Positions 1 to 8,629 are shown, counted from the stretch's first letter. The stretch is DNA of 53,840 bases from an uncultured Clostridia bacterium (GCA_946550725.1 CAMNQX010000014.1:1-53840), one strand, 5' to 3'. The notes: a model not told the origin generated them from the sequence alone. Numbers and translations: made by a program.

Positions 1-552
1 GACATCTACGTCCCCTGCGAGGTGTGCAAGGGCAAGCGGTACAACCGGGAGACCCTGGAGGTCAAATACAAGGGCAAGAACATCTACGACGTGCTCAACA
101 TGACCGTGGACGAGGCCCTGCCCTTCTTTGAGAACCTGCCGAAAATCTACAATAAGCTGAAGACCCTGGCGGAGGTGGGCCTCTCTTATATCCGCCTGGG
201 CCAGCCCTCCACCGAACTGTCCGGCGGCGAGGCCCAGCGGGTGAAGCTGGCGACGGAGCTTTCCAAGCGTTCCACCGGCTCCACCATTTATATCCTGGAC
301 GAGCCGACCACCGGCCTCCACACCGCCGACGTGCACCAGCTCATCGAGGTGCTCCAGCGGTTCGTGGACGGGGGGAACACGGTGGTGGTCATCGAGCACA
401 ACCTGGACGTGATCAAAACCGCCGACTACCTCATCGACCTCGGCCCCGAGGGGGGCGACGGCGGCGGCCAGGTGGTCTGCACCGGCACGCCCGAGGAAGT
501 GGCGAAGTGCGAGGAAAGCTACACGGGCCGGTATTTGAAGAACGTATTGTAG
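1..552 (+). CDS. uvrA: UvrA, C-terminal part (excinuclease ABC subunit A), 5' truncated by window edge
   Basis: The reading frame is open from the first base, so the gene begins outside the window and only its last 183 residues are seen. UvrA is the DNA-binding ATPase that, with UvrB, finds bulky lesions for nucleotide excision repair. Visible family marks are the second half of a zinc-finger Cys pair ([10 protein letters not shown]), the ABC signature [12 protein letters not shown], the Walker B block [11 protein letters not shown], and the switch histidine in [10 protein letters not shown]. The C-terminus is complete and normal. Its TAG stop lies inside a REP-like palindrome. uvrC lies 8 kb downstream but is not in the same operon. 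Confidence 0.97.
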   Translation, partial: DIYVPCEVCKGKRYNRETLEVKYKGKNIYDVLNMTVDEALPFFENLPKIYNKLKTLAEVGLSYIRLGQPSTELSGGEAQRVKLATELSKRSTGSTIYILDEPTTGLHTADVHQLIEVLQRFVDGGNTVVVIEHNLDVIKTADYLIDLGPEGGDGGGQVVCTGTPEEVAKCEESYTGRYLKNVL

Positions 553-660
553 GGGCGCACAGCGTACGCCCGGGAATGCGGGCCAATGGGGACATCGGCC
601 CCTACGGGGTAGGGAAATGGCTCGGTAGGATCGTAGGGGCGGATGTCCTCATCCGCCCGG
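549..660. repeat. Cluster of three REP-like GC-rich palindromic units
   Basis: Three short imperfect palindromes lie between uvrA and the next gene, each built around TAGGGGC and its complement: 549-573 (TAGGGGCG...CGCCC), about 582-607 (opposite orientation, GGGGACATCGGCCCCTA) and 633-660 (GTAGGGGCGGATG, TCCT loop, CATCCGCCCGG). The third forms a 10-bp stem. The first overlaps the uvrA stop codon. There is no T-tract, so these are not simple terminators. Similar TAGGGGCGG palindromes are, from memory, dispersed in Oscillospiraceae genomes. Confidence 0.6.
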
Positions 661-686
661 CCACATTCTAAAAGGAGGTGAACACC

Positions 687-1181
687 ATGGAGGCCATCCG
701 GCTTTGGCTGGAGCAAAACTTTTTCGGCGAGTTGCTATACACCGCCTTGATGGCCATGGCTCCCGTGGTGGAGCTGCGGGGGGCCATTCCCTTCGGCCAT
801 AACGTGTTGGGCCTGAACATCTGGCTGGCGGTGGCGGCGTCCGTGGTGGGCAACCTCCTGCCCGTGCCCTTCATTATCGTTTATGTGCGCCGGGTGTTCG
901 CCTTCCTGCGGCGGAAGCTCCCCAAGCTCAACCACATGGTGGACCGTTTGGAGCACAAGGCGGAGGGCAAGCGGGAGACGGTGAACAAATACGGCTTCTG
1001 GGGCCTCTGCGTGTTGGTGGCCATCCCTCTGCCGGGCACGGGAGCGTGGACGGGGGCGCTGGTGGCGGCGTTTATGGATATGCGCATCAAGAAGGCCTTT
1101 CCCGCCATCGCCCTGGGCGTGCTCATCGCCGCCGTGGTGGTCACCTTCCTCACCGTGGGGGTCACGGCGATTTTCATTTGA
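687..1181 (+). CDS. Small multidrug-export family membrane protein (COG2426-like)
   Basis: This 164-residue protein is very hydrophobic, with about four predicted membrane segments. It carries the pattern typical of the COG2426 / Sm_multidrug_ex family: an N-terminal MAPVVELRGAIPFG stretch and a central VAIPLPGTGAWTGALVAAF stretch. The family name comes from weak historical evidence of drug export; the transport substrate is unknown. I chose ATG 687 because AAAGGAGG lies 8 bases ahead. A GTG at 678 is in frame but overlaps that ribosome site. A mini-gene and recD2 follow closely. Confidence 0.8.
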   Translation: MEAIRLWLEQNFFGELLYTALMAMAPVVELRGAIPFGHNVLGLNIWLAVAASVVGNLLPVPFIIVYVRRVFAFLRRKLPKLNHMVDRLEHKAEGKRETVNKYGFWGLCVLVAIPLPGTGAWTGALVAAFMDMRIKKAFPAIALGVLIAAVVVTFLTVGVTAIFI

Positions 1182-1209
1182 GCATACACTGGCCCAGAGG
1201 TGAAGGACT

Positions 1210-1329
1210 ATGGGCCTGGTATGGGAGAGCGTTTTAGCCTTTTTTGCCGCGGTAGGCGTGGTCCAGACTGCCCGTTGGGTCTGGCGGGGCCTGTGCCGCC
1301 GGTGGGAGAGGGCGGAAGGACGGAAATGA
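1210..1329 (+). CDS. 39-residue membrane mini-protein upstream of recD2
   Basis: An ATG at 1210 opens a 39-codon frame ending in TGA at 1327-1329, preceded by GAGGTGAAGGA. The product begins MGLVWESVLAFFAAVGVV, a plausible single membrane helix, and ends with an arginine-rich tail (RGLCRRWERAEGRK), the usual positive-inside arrangement. Its stop lies 9 bases before the recD2 start and overlaps that gene's ribosome site, suggesting translational coupling. I do not recognise the family. It could be a small membrane protein or simply a leader frame. Confidence 0.5.
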   Translation: MGLVWESVLAFFAAVGVVQTARWVWRGLCRRWERAEGRK

Positions 1330-1338
1330 GGTGGAGTT

Positions 1339-3549
1339 GTGGCCGAGGAGGCGCTGCGCCTGGAGGGCAAGGTAGACAGCGTGGTCTACCGCAACGAGGA
1401 AAACGGCTATACGGTGCTCCGCCTGCTGGCGGAGGGCCTGGATGAGCTTGCCACGGTGGTGGGCTGTATGCCGGGGGTGTCGCCGGGAGAGACGCTGGCC
1501 GTCACCGGCGTTTGGAGCCGCCACGCCACCTACGGCGCGCAATTCAAGGCAAAGACCATGGAGCGGTCCCTCCCCCAGGGAGCGGACGCGATTTTGGAAT
1601 ACCTGTCCTCCGGGGCCATCAAGGGCATCGGCGCCATCACCGCCCGGCGGCTGGTGGAGGAATTCGGCGACGAGACCTTGGCCGTTTTGGAGGAGCACCC
1701 GGACAAACTGAAAACCATCAAGGGAATGACGCCCAAGCGGGCGCGGGAGATCGGGGAGGCGTTTCGCGCCCAAATGGGGATGCGGCGGCTCCTGGATTTT
1801 TTGCGCCGCCATGGGCTGAACGCCGACCTGGCCTTGCCCCTCTACCGCCTCTACGGCCTGGACGCGCTGGAGCGGATCAAGGACGACCCCTACCTTCTCA
1901 CCCAGCCGGGGCTGGACGTGGTGTTTCAGTCGGCGGACGCCCTGGCGGTGGAGCTGGGGGTGGACGCCGCCGACCCCCAGCGGCTGGAGGCGGGACTGCT
2001 GTTTGAGCTGCGGCACAACGCCGGGAACGGCCACACCTTTTTGCCGGTGGACAAGCTCCTGCCTGCCACCACCCGGCTGCTGAATCTGGAAGGGCCCGAG
2101 GTCCTGGTGAGCGCGCTGGAGAGCCTGGAACGCACCGGCCGGACCGTCCGGGAGACGGTATTGGGCCGGGACAGCGTATATCTGGCCGACCTCTACGAGG
2201 CGGAGGTCTATGTGGCGGACCGGCTGGAGGAGATGGCGCGGCTGGAAATGCCCGCACCGCCGAACTTTGACCAGGTGGTGGCCCGCATCCAGGCCGAACA
2301 GGGCATTGAGTACGCCCCCTTACAGCTGGAGGCCATGGAGCTGGCCGCGAGGCGGCAGGTGATGCTGCTCACCGGCGGACCGGGCACGGGCAAGACCACC
2401 TCTCTGCGGGGGGTGCTGGCCCTCTTTGAATCTATGGGGCTGGACACCGCCCTGGCCGCGCCCACCGGGCGGGCGGCCAAACGGCTGGGGGAGACCTGCG
2501 GCCAGGAAGCGTACACCATCCACCGCCTGCTGGAGACCCATTTTGACGACGCCACCGGGCAACTGGTCTTTACCCACGACCAGAGCGACCCGCTGAAGGC
2601 GGACGCGGTCATTGTGGACGAGACCTCTATGGTGGACATTCCCCTCATGGCCGCGCTGCTGGCGGGCCTGCGGAGCGACTGCCGCCTGGTGCTGGTGGGC
2701 GACCCCAACCAGCTTCCCTCGGTGGGGCCGGGGTGTCTACTGGCCGACCTGCTGAAAAGCGGGGTCATTCCGTCCATCTCCCTCATCGAGATCTTCCGCC
2801 AGGCGGCCATGAGCGCCATCGTTCGCTCCGCCCATGAGATCCACCACGGCATCGTCCCCCAGCTGCGCTCCTTCGACGGGGACTTTTTCTTCCTGAAACG
2901 CTACCACCCCCAAAAGGCGGTGGACACCATCGTGGAGCTGGTCAAGACCCGTCTGCCCACAAAAATGGGCATCCCCTCCAACCAGGTGCAGGTGCTGTCC
3001 CCCACCCGCCGCTATCCCACCGGGACGGTGAACCTCAACAAAGAGCTGCAGGCGGCGCTGAATCCCCCCGCCCCCGACAAGCCGGAGAAGGTCTTCGGCA
3101 GCGTGACCTTCCGCCTGGGCGACCGGGTGATGCAGGTGAAGAACAACTACGACGTGATGTGGCTGGACCCGGAAAAGGGGGAGAGCGGCCTGGGCATCTT
3201 TAACGGCGACATCGGGCAGATCGTCAGCGTGGAGGCGGACGGCGCGTCCCTCACGGTGGACTTTGACGGCAAGCAGGTGCTCTATTCCCCGGAGGCTCTG
3301 GGGGAGCTGGAGCTGGCCTACGCTGTCACCGTCCACAAGGCCCAGGGCAGCGAGTACCCCGCGGTGGTGCTGGCCTGCCTGGAGGCCGCCCCCATGCTGC
3401 TCACCAGAAGCGTGCTGTATACCGGCGTGACCCGGGCCAAGAACCTGTTCATCGGCGTGGGGGACGAGCGGGTCTTTGCCCGCATGGTGGAGAACAACAA
3501 GCCCCAGCGGCGGTATTCCGCCCTCGCCGCCCGCCTGACAGGGGAGTAG
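1339..3549 (+). CDS. recD2: RecD2-type 5'-3' DNA helicase
   Basis: The 736-residue protein matches the RecD/TraA superfamily 1B helicases that act without RecBC in Firmicutes, in replication-fork and repair processing. The N-terminal ~330 residues hold the OB-like and helix-hairpin-helix region (KGIGAITARRLVEEFG). Walker A is GGPGTGKTT at residues 346-354. Motif II is IVDETSMVD, motif III LVGDPNQLPSVGPG, and motifs V/VI lie near the C-terminus (AVTVHKAQGSEYPAVVL, YTGVTRAKNLFIGV). The start is GTG 1339, just after GAGGTGG. Length is normal for the family. Confidence 0.95.
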   Translation: MAEEALRLEGKVDSVVYRNEENGYTVLRLLAEGLDELATVVGCMPGVSPGETLAVTGVWSRHATYGAQFKAKTMERSLPQGADAILEYLSSGAIKGIGAITARRLVEEFGDETLAVLEEHPDKLKTIKGMTPKRAREIGEAFRAQMGMRRLLDFLRRHGLNADLALPLYRLYGLDALERIKDDPYLLTQPGLDVVFQSADALAVELGVDAADPQRLEAGLLFELRHNAGNGHTFLPVDKLLPATTRLLNLEGPEVLVSALESLERTGRTVRETVLGRDSVYLADLYEAEVYVADRLEEMARLEMPAPPNFDQVVARIQAEQGIEYAPLQLEAMELAARRQVMLLTGGPGTGKTTSLRGVLALFESMGLDTALAAPTGRAAKRLGETCGQEAYTIHRLLETHFDDATGQLVFTHDQSDPLKADAVIVDETSMVDIPLMAALLAGLRSDCRLVLVGDPNQLPSVGPGCLLADLLKSGVIPSISLIEIFRQAAMSAIVRSAHEIHHGIVPQLRSFDGDFFFLKRYHPQKAVDTIVELVKTRLPTKMGIPSNQVQVLSPTRRYPTGTVNLNKELQAALNPPAPDKPEKVFGSVTFRLGDRVMQVKNNYDVMWLDPEKGESGLGIFNGDIGQIVSVEADGASLTVDFDGKQVLYSPEALGELELAYAVTVHKAQGSEYPAVVLACLEAAPMLLTRSVLYTGVTRAKNLFIGVGDERVFARMVENNKPQRRYSALAARLTGE

Positions 3550-3555
3550 GGGGGC

Positions 3556-3996
3556 ATGACTATGAAGATTGTCGTGGACTACGATATAGAAGAGACCAAG
3601 TTCAAGCTGAAGCGTGGGTTCAGGGTCGAATCTGGGCCGGTGGTGTTCGAGTTCCCCGTGCTGCTCAAAGAGGAACTGCGGGGGAATGTGGAAGGGGATA
3701 CCTTCTGGCTGCAAAGCACCCGCCCCCACATGGTGAACCTTCCCCAGCGGTATTTCCGGGGGACACTAACGCAGGAGGACGATCACACCGTGATCGAGGG
3801 GAAATTCCAACACGCCGGGTTTTATCGAGGGGCTGTTTTGGCGGTGCCTGCTTTTCTGCTTTGCTTGCCGTTGGGGGTGATGCGGTGGGTGCTGCCGCTG
3901 CTCGCCCTGGCGGTGGGCCTTGTGGGCGGGTGGTTCAGCTTGGTCGTCTATGAGAAGGACGAAAAGGCGGTCATAGACTTCTTAAACAAGCTATGA
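3556..3996 (+). CDS. Hypothetical protein with two C-terminal membrane helices
   Basis: This 146-residue protein has no motif I recognise. Residues 1-90 are a soluble, beta-rich segment with alternating charged and aromatic residues. Residues ~92-133 form two hydrophobic helices (GAVLAVPAFLLCLPLGV and VLPLLALAVGLVGGWFSLVV), followed by a short charged tail. It follows recD2 by six bases and probably shares its transcript. ATG 3556 has GGGGAG 9 bases ahead; ATG 3562 in the same frame is equally possible. Confidence 0.7.
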   Translation: MTMKIVVDYDIEETKFKLKRGFRVESGPVVFEFPVLLKEELRGNVEGDTFWLQSTRPHMVNLPQRYFRGTLTQEDDHTVIEGKFQHAGFYRGAVLAVPAFLLCLPLGVMRWVLPLLALAVGLVGGWFSLVVYEKDEKAVIDFLNKL

Positions 3997-4009
3997 GGGC
4001 TGCCCCTAC

Positions 4010-4037
4010 TAGACAAATGAAAAGTTTGTGATATAAT
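4010..4037 (+). promoter_or_regulatory. Sigma-A-type promoter for the CorC-like gene
   Basis: TAGACA (4010-4015) and a perfect TATAAT (4032-4037) are separated by 16 bases in the short AT-rich gap before the next gene. The CorC-like and mutS2 genes would be its first products. Confidence 0.7.
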
Positions 4038-4095
4038 AAGCACCAACCACGGCATAAGCTGTGAAAAAGACATGATTTTTGGGAGGAATACTTTC

Positions 4096-5034
4096 GTGGA
4101 CGACCGATTGTGGCTCATCGTCGGCATTGGGATCGGACTGGGCATCGCCCTTTGTGTTTGGGGCGTTTGGCGGCTCTACAAGCGGGGAATTTTTTACAAG
4201 CTGGGCATCGGCAAGACCGATCCCTCCGAGAAGGTCTCGGAGGAGGAGATCCGCCAGCTGGTGGACGCGGGGGAGGAAACCGGCGCCATCCAGCAGGAGG
4301 AGCGGGAGATGATCGAGAACATCTTCGAGTTCAACAACTCCGCCGCCGAGGACGTGATGATCCACCGCACGGATATGGTGCTTCTCCAGGTGGAGGACAC
4401 CCCCGAGGAGATCGTGAAGACCATCGAGGAGTCGGGCCTGTCCCGCTTTCCGGTGTATGACAAGGACCCCGATGACATCATCGGCATCCTCAGCACCCGG
4501 GAATACCTGCTCAACACCCAGAGGGAGCAGCCCAAGGCCCTGCGGGAGCTGCTTCGGGAGCCGTATTTCGTCCCCGAGACGGTGCGTACCGACCTGCTGT
4601 TCCGGGATATGCAGAGCCGCAAGGTACATATGGCCATTGTGGTGGATGAGTACGGCGGCACGGCGGGTCTGGTGACGCTGGAGGACTTGCTGGAGGAGAT
4701 CGTGGGCAACATATACGATGAGTTTGACCCCCAGGACGCCCCCGACATCCTGGCTCTGGGCGGCGACCGCTGGCGCATCAGCGGCGGCGCGGAGCTGGAC
4801 GCGGTGGCCGAGGCGCTGGACATCGAGCTGCCCGAACAGGAGGAATACGACACCCTGGGCGGGCTGGTGTTCGCCCATCTGGCCGTCATCCCCGAGGACG
4901 GGGAGCAGAAGAACCTGAAGCTAGAGCTGCCCGAGATGACCATTCGGGTGGAGTCCATCGCCGACCACCGGGTGGAATGGTGCGTGGTGGAGAAAAAGGC
5001 CAAGGCGGAAGCCGGGGCGGAGGAAAACGAGTAA
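4096..5034 (+). CDS. CorC/HlyC-type CBS-domain protein with one membrane helix
   Basis: The protein has about 312 residues: one N-terminal membrane helix (LWLIVGIGIGLGIALCV), a pair of CBS domains (about residues 65-190; EDVMIHRTDMVLL, VDEYGGTAGLVTLEDLLEEIVG) and a C-terminal CorC_HlyC transporter-associated domain (YDTLGGLVFAHLAVIP). Relatives are called hemolysin family, TlyC or CorC and are linked to magnesium/cobalt transport. Most Gram-positive relatives carry an N-terminal DUF21/CNNM membrane domain of about 180 residues; here one helix replaces it. I prefer GTG 4096 because GGGAGGA ends 8 bases upstream; the ATG at 4072 would place this site inside the coding sequence. Confidence 0.87.
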   Translation: MDDRLWLIVGIGIGLGIALCVWGVWRLYKRGIFYKLGIGKTDPSEKVSEEEIRQLVDAGEETGAIQQEEREMIENIFEFNNSAAEDVMIHRTDMVLLQVEDTPEEIVKTIEESGLSRFPVYDKDPDDIIGILSTREYLLNTQREQPKALRELLREPYFVPETVRTDLLFRDMQSRKVHMAIVVDEYGGTAGLVTLEDLLEEIVGNIYDEFDPQDAPDILALGGDRWRISGGAELDAVAEALDIELPEQEEYDTLGGLVFAHLAVIPEDGEQKNLKLELPEMTIRVESIADHRVEWCVVEKKAKAEAGAEENE

Positions 5035-5044
5035 GGAGCGGACT

Positions 5045-7390
5045 ATGACCGAACGGTTTCGCAAATCCATAGAGACCTTAGAGCTGCCCCGTGTGCTGGA
5101 AATGCTGGCGGGGGAGGCTGTGACTGCCGAGGGGAAGGAACGCTGTTTGGCGCTCCTTCCCCAAACTGCTTTGCCTGAGGTGCAGCGTCTCCAGGACGAG
5201 ACCGCCGCCGCCTTTGACCTCACCGTGCTCCACGGCACACCGCCCCTGGGAGACGTGCGGGCGGTGCGGGGCGCGCTGAGCCGGGCGGACCGGGGCGGCG
5301 CGCTGAACACCCGGGAGCTGCTGGACGTGGCGGGGGTGCTGCGCAGCGCGCGGGGCTGTAAGGAATATGGCGGCGCAGGAGGAGACAGCGTCATTTCCCA
5401 CCTCTTTGCCTCCCTCACAGCCAACAAGTATCTGGAGGAGAAGATCACCGCCTCCATCCCCGACGAGGACACCATCGCCGACGCGGCCTCCACCGAGCTG
5501 GCAGACATCCGCCGCCACAAGCGGGCGGCGGCGGGGAAGGTGCGGGAGGTGCTCAACAAGCTCATCTCCTCCAACCAGGCCAAGTACCTGCAGGACGCCA
5601 TCATCACCCAGCGGGGCGGGCGGTTCGTGGTGCCCGTGAAGTCGGAGCACAAAAACGCCATCCCCGGTCTGGTCCACGACGTGTCCGGGTCCGGCTCCAC
5701 CTTCTTCATCGAGCCGATGGGGGTGGTAAAGGCCAACAACGAGCTGCGGGAGCTGGAGGCCAAGGAGGAGAAGGAGATCGAGCGCATCCTGGCCGCCCTC
5801 TCCGCCGAGTGCGCCTCCTTCGGCGAGGACATCTCCGTGGACTACGACCTCCTGATCCTGCTGGACGTGATCTTTGCCAAGGCGAAGCTGGCCAGCCGCA
5901 TGAACGCCGTGGCCCCCAAGCTCACGGAGAACGTGATCTCCCTGAAAAAGGCCCGCCACCCCCTCCTGGACCCCAAGAAGGCGGTGGCCAACGATCTCTA
6001 CCTGGGGGAAGGTTTCGACACCCTGGTCATCACCGGCCCCAACACCGGCGGCAAGACGGTGACCCTGAAAACCATCGGCCTTTTGACCCTCATGGCCCAG
6101 TGCGGCCTTCATATCCCCGCGGCGGACGACAGCGCGGTGGCGGTGAGAAGTCAGGTGCTCTCCGACATCGGCGACGAGCAGTCCATCGCCCAGAACCTCT
6201 CCACCTTCTCCTCCCACATGGTGAACATCGTGGGCATCTTACAGGAGGCGGACAGCGACAGCCTGGTGCTCTTCGACGAGCTGGGGGCGGGTACCGACCC
6301 GGTGGAGGGGGCGGCGCTGGCCGCCGCCATCATCGAGCGCACCCGCCAGCTGGGCGCGCTGGTGGCCGCCACCACCCACTACGCCGAGCTGAAGCTGTAC
6401 GCCATGACCACTGCCGGGGTGGAGAACGCCTCCTGTGAGTTCGACGTGGACTCCCTGGCCCCCACCTACCGCCTGCTCATCGGCGTACCGGGGCGGTCCA
6501 ACGCCTTCGCCATCTCCCGCCGTCTGGGCCTGCCCCAGGAGGTCATCGACCGGGCGGCGGCCCGGGTGGACAGCGAGAACGTCCGCTTTGAAGAGGTGCT
6601 GTCCCGGCTGGAGACCCAGCGCAAGGCCCTGGAGGAGGAGCAGAGCCGCGCGGCCTCCCTGCGCCGGGAGTTGGAGCAGTCCGCCGACGCGGCCAGGGCC
6701 TACCGTAACGCCCTGGAGGAGGAGCGCAAGAAGGCCACCGCCCAGGCGCGGGAAGAGGCCCAGGAGATCGTGGACGAGGCCAGAAGGGCCGCTGACGAGG
6801 CCTTCAAGGAACTCAACAAAATGCGCCGTCACGCCGACGCGGACACCAACGAGCGGCGGGTGGCGGTGAAGTCCAAGCTCAACGCCGCCCAGGGCAAGCT
6901 GGCCCAGAGCGCCCCCGACCTGCCCCCGCCGCCTCCCACCCGGCCCGCCCAGGTGGGGGACACGGTGGAGCTTGTGTCTATGGGGGTACAGGCCCAGGTG
7001 ACGGCGGTGCGCAAGGACGGCACGTTGGAGCTGCAGGCGGGCGCCATGAAGCTTTCCGCCAAGCAGGAGGAGGTGCGCCTCACCACCGCCGCCCCCAAGA
7101 AAAAGCAGACTACCTCCGCCGTCCAGCGGCCCCTCCGCATGACGGCGGCGCCCCGGGAGCTGGACCTGCGGGGCATGACGGTGGACGAGGCCCTGGCCTG
7201 CCTGGACATGTTTTTGGACAACGCCCTGCTGGGCAAGCTGGAGACCGCCGTCATCATCCACGGCAAGGGCACCGGGGCGGTGCGCGCCGCCGTGCGCGAC
7301 CATTTGAAGGGCAACCGCTATGTGAAGTCCTTCCGCCCCGGCCGCTTCGGTGAGGGGGAGGACGGCGTGACGGTGGTAGAGCTGAAATAG
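5045..7390 (+). CDS. mutS2: MutS2 family ATPase/endonuclease
   Basis: This 781-residue protein has the full MutS2 layout: a core lever/clamp region, an ATPase with Walker A GPNTGGKTVTLKT at about 331 and Walker B LVLFDELGAGTDP, a long charged coiled coil (about 515-615), and a C-terminal Smr domain from about 706 (LDLRGMTVDEAL, IIHGKGTGAVR). MutS2 lacks the mismatch-recognition domain. Members suppress homologous recombination and, in Bacillus, act on collided ribosomes. AAGGAG precedes the ATG and the gene is 10 bases behind the CorC-like gene. Confidence 0.96.
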   Translation: MTERFRKSIETLELPRVLEMLAGEAVTAEGKERCLALLPQTALPEVQRLQDETAAAFDLTVLHGTPPLGDVRAVRGALSRADRGGALNTRELLDVAGVLRSARGCKEYGGAGGDSVISHLFASLTANKYLEEKITASIPDEDTIADAASTELADIRRHKRAAAGKVREVLNKLISSNQAKYLQDAIITQRGGRFVVPVKSEHKNAIPGLVHDVSGSGSTFFIEPMGVVKANNELRELEAKEEKEIERILAALSAECASFGEDISVDYDLLILLDVIFAKAKLASRMNAVAPKLTENVISLKKARHPLLDPKKAVANDLYLGEGFDTLVITGPNTGGKTVTLKTIGLLTLMAQCGLHIPAADDSAVAVRSQVLSDIGDEQSIAQNLSTFSSHMVNIVGILQEADSDSLVLFDELGAGTDPVEGAALAAAIIERTRQLGALVAATTHYAELKLYAMTTAGVENASCEFDVDSLAPTYRLLIGVPGRSNAFAISRRLGLPQEVIDRAAARVDSENVRFEEVLSRLETQRKALEEEQSRAASLRRELEQSADAARAYRNALEEERKKATAQAREEAQEIVDEARRAADEAFKELNKMRRHADADTNERRVAVKSKLNAAQGKLAQSAPDLPPPPPTRPAQVGDTVELVSMGVQAQVTAVRKDGTLELQAGAMKLSAKQEEVRLTTAAPKKKQTTSAVQRPLRMTAAPRELDLRGMTVDEALACLDMFLDNALLGKLETAVIIHGKGTGAVRAAVRDHLKGNRYVKSFRPGRFGEGEDGVTVVELK

Positions 7391-7444
7391 TGAAAACAGG
7401 CACTTTTCCGCCGGAAACGAAGGACAGATTTAGTCATTTTGACG

Positions 7445-7473
7445 TTGACGCTAGCCGGAAAATTTGTTATCCT
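7445..7473 (+). promoter_or_regulatory. Sigma-A-type promoter for the HPr gene
   Basis: TTGACG (7445-7450), a 17-base spacer and TATCCT (7468-7473) lie about 55 bases before the HPr ATG. A second TTGACG begins at 7439 but is poorly spaced. Confidence 0.65.
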
Positions 7474-7526
7474 TAAGGTACAATGGGAAGTTTGCTAAGG
7501 AAAGCGAACACAGGGAGGACAGATCT

Positions 7527-7790
7527 ATGTACGTCAAGGATGTTACCATCAACAACCAAGTTGGTCTCCATGCCCGGCCCGCAACCTTTTTTATCCAGAA
7601 GGCAAACGAGTTCAAAAGCTCCATTTGGGTGGAGCGGGAGGACCGCCGGGTCAACGCCAAGAGCCTGCTGGGCGTCCTCTCTCTGGGCATCATAAAGGGT
7701 ACCACCGTTTCCCTGATCGCCGACGGCCCCGACGAGGAGGCCGCTGTGGAGGCGCTGGTGGAGCTGGTCAATACGGATTTCGACGAGTAA
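7527..7790 (+). CDS. ptsH: HPr family phosphocarrier protein
   Basis: The 87-residue protein is a typical HPr. His15 in the GLHARPAT block is the residue phosphorylated by enzyme I in the sugar phosphotransferase system. Ser46 in NAKSLLGVLSLG is the HPr kinase/phosphorylase site used by Firmicutes for carbon catabolite control through CcpA. Both residues are present, so this is HPr rather than Crh. The start is ATG 7527, with GGGAGGA 9 bases ahead; upstream in-frame ATGs lack a ribosome site. It stands alone between its own promoter and terminator, with no ptsI next to it. Confidence 0.93.
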   Translation: MYVKDVTINNQVGLHARPATFFIQKANEFKSSIWVEREDRRVNAKSLLGVLSLGIIKGTTVSLIADGPDEEAAVEALVELVNTDFDE

Positions 7791-7806
7791 GACAAAACGA
7801 GGTCAA

Positions 7807-7841
7807 AGCCGGACTCTGGACTTCCAGAGTCCGGCTTTTTG
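7807..7841 (+). terminator. Intrinsic terminator after HPr
   Basis: A 12-bp perfect stem, GCCGGACTCTGG with its complement CCAGAGTCCGGC around a short loop, is followed by five T. A TATACT at 7845-7850 just beyond could be the -10 box for the next gene. Confidence 0.9.
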
Positions 7842-7875
7842 TGTTATACTATGTCCCGAAAACGAGGTGAGACAG

Positions 7876-8511
7876 ATGAAAAAAACAGCGGTCATTTTTG
7901 ACCTGGACGGCACGCTGCTGGATACGCTGGACGATCTGCGGGACGCGCTCAACTATACCCTCCACGCCTTCGGCTATCCCCAGCGCACCTTGGACGAGGT
8001 GCGGCGGTTCGTGGGCAACGGCATCCCCAACCTCATTGAGCGGGCCACCTCTCCCGACGCGCCCATTCAGGAGATGCTGGACGTGTTTTTGCCCTACTAC
8101 CAGCGTCACAACATGGACAAGACCCGGCCCTACGCGGGCGTCAGCGAGATGCTGGACCGGCTGAAGGAGCAGGGCCGCTTGATGGCTATTGTCACCAACA
8201 AGGTCCACGCCGCCTCTCAGGCGCTGTGCGGGCGGTTCTTCCCCCAGGTGGACGTGGTGGTCGGCTCCCAGCCGGGGCTTCCAAACAAGCCCGCGCCGGA
8301 CATGGTGCGTGCGGCCATGGAGCGTTTGGGCGTGGGACCGGCGGAGACTGTCTATGTAGGGGACTCGGAGGTGGACCTGGCCACCGCCCGAAACACCGGG
8401 CTGGACTGCGTGTGCGTCACCTGGGGCTTCCGGGACCGGGAGGAGCTGGAGCGTCAGGGCGGGACGGTATTTGCCGCCAGCCCCACAGAGCTGGTCCGGC
8501 TTTTGGGCTGA
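7876..8511 (+). CDS. HAD-family hydrolase, phosphoglycolate-phosphatase-like
   Basis: The 211-residue protein has the haloacid-dehalogenase motifs in order: IFDLDGTLLDT (nucleophile Asp9, acid/base Asp11), IVTNK (motif II), a lysine in NKPAPDMV (motif III) and VGDSEVDLATARNTG (motif IV). The helical cap between motifs I and II is of the Gph/PGMB class. Phosphoglycolate phosphatase is the usual annotation, but the family acts on many small phosphoesters, so the substrate is not settled. Start ATG 7876 follows GAGGTGAGAC; GTG 7867 overlaps that site. Confidence 0.85.
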   Translation: MKKTAVIFDLDGTLLDTLDDLRDALNYTLHAFGYPQRTLDEVRRFVGNGIPNLIERATSPDAPIQEMLDVFLPYYQRHNMDKTRPYAGVSEMLDRLKEQGRLMAIVTNKVHAASQALCGRFFPQVDVVVGSQPGLPNKPAPDMVRAAMERLGVGPAETVYVGDSEVDLATARNTGLDCVCVTWGFRDREELERQGGTVFAASPTELVRLLG

Positions 8512-8527
8512 ACGCCCTGGTCTGCCC

Positions 8528-8548
8528 AAAAAGGCCGACGGCCTTTTT
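8528..8548. terminator. Short bidirectional-type terminator
   Basis: AAAAAGGCC, a GAC loop, and GGCCTTTTT form a small symmetric hairpin with T-tracts, 17 bases after the HAD gene stop. The stem is only four GC pairs plus A-T pairs, so it may be weak. Confidence 0.55.
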
Positions 8549-8572
8549 GACAGGCGCAGCCTCGCGTCGGCC

Positions 8573-8601
8573 TTGCCAACGCGGGGCTGTTCTTGTATAA
8601 T
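8573..8601 (+). promoter_or_regulatory. Sigma-A-type promoter for uvrC
   Basis: TTGCCA (8573-8578) and TATAAT (8596-8601) are separated by exactly 17 bases, with the uvrC ATG 29 bases downstream. The strong match argues that uvrC starts at 8630 and not at an upstream ATG. Confidence 0.8.
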
Positions 8602-8629
8602 AAAACCGATCGGAAAGGGGGCGGCGAGG

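Noticed and set aside
8471-8629. Upstream extension of uvrC from an ATG at 8471
   Set aside because: It overlaps the HAD gene end, a terminator and a consensus promoter; the product before residue MAEGSERE has no UvrC character.
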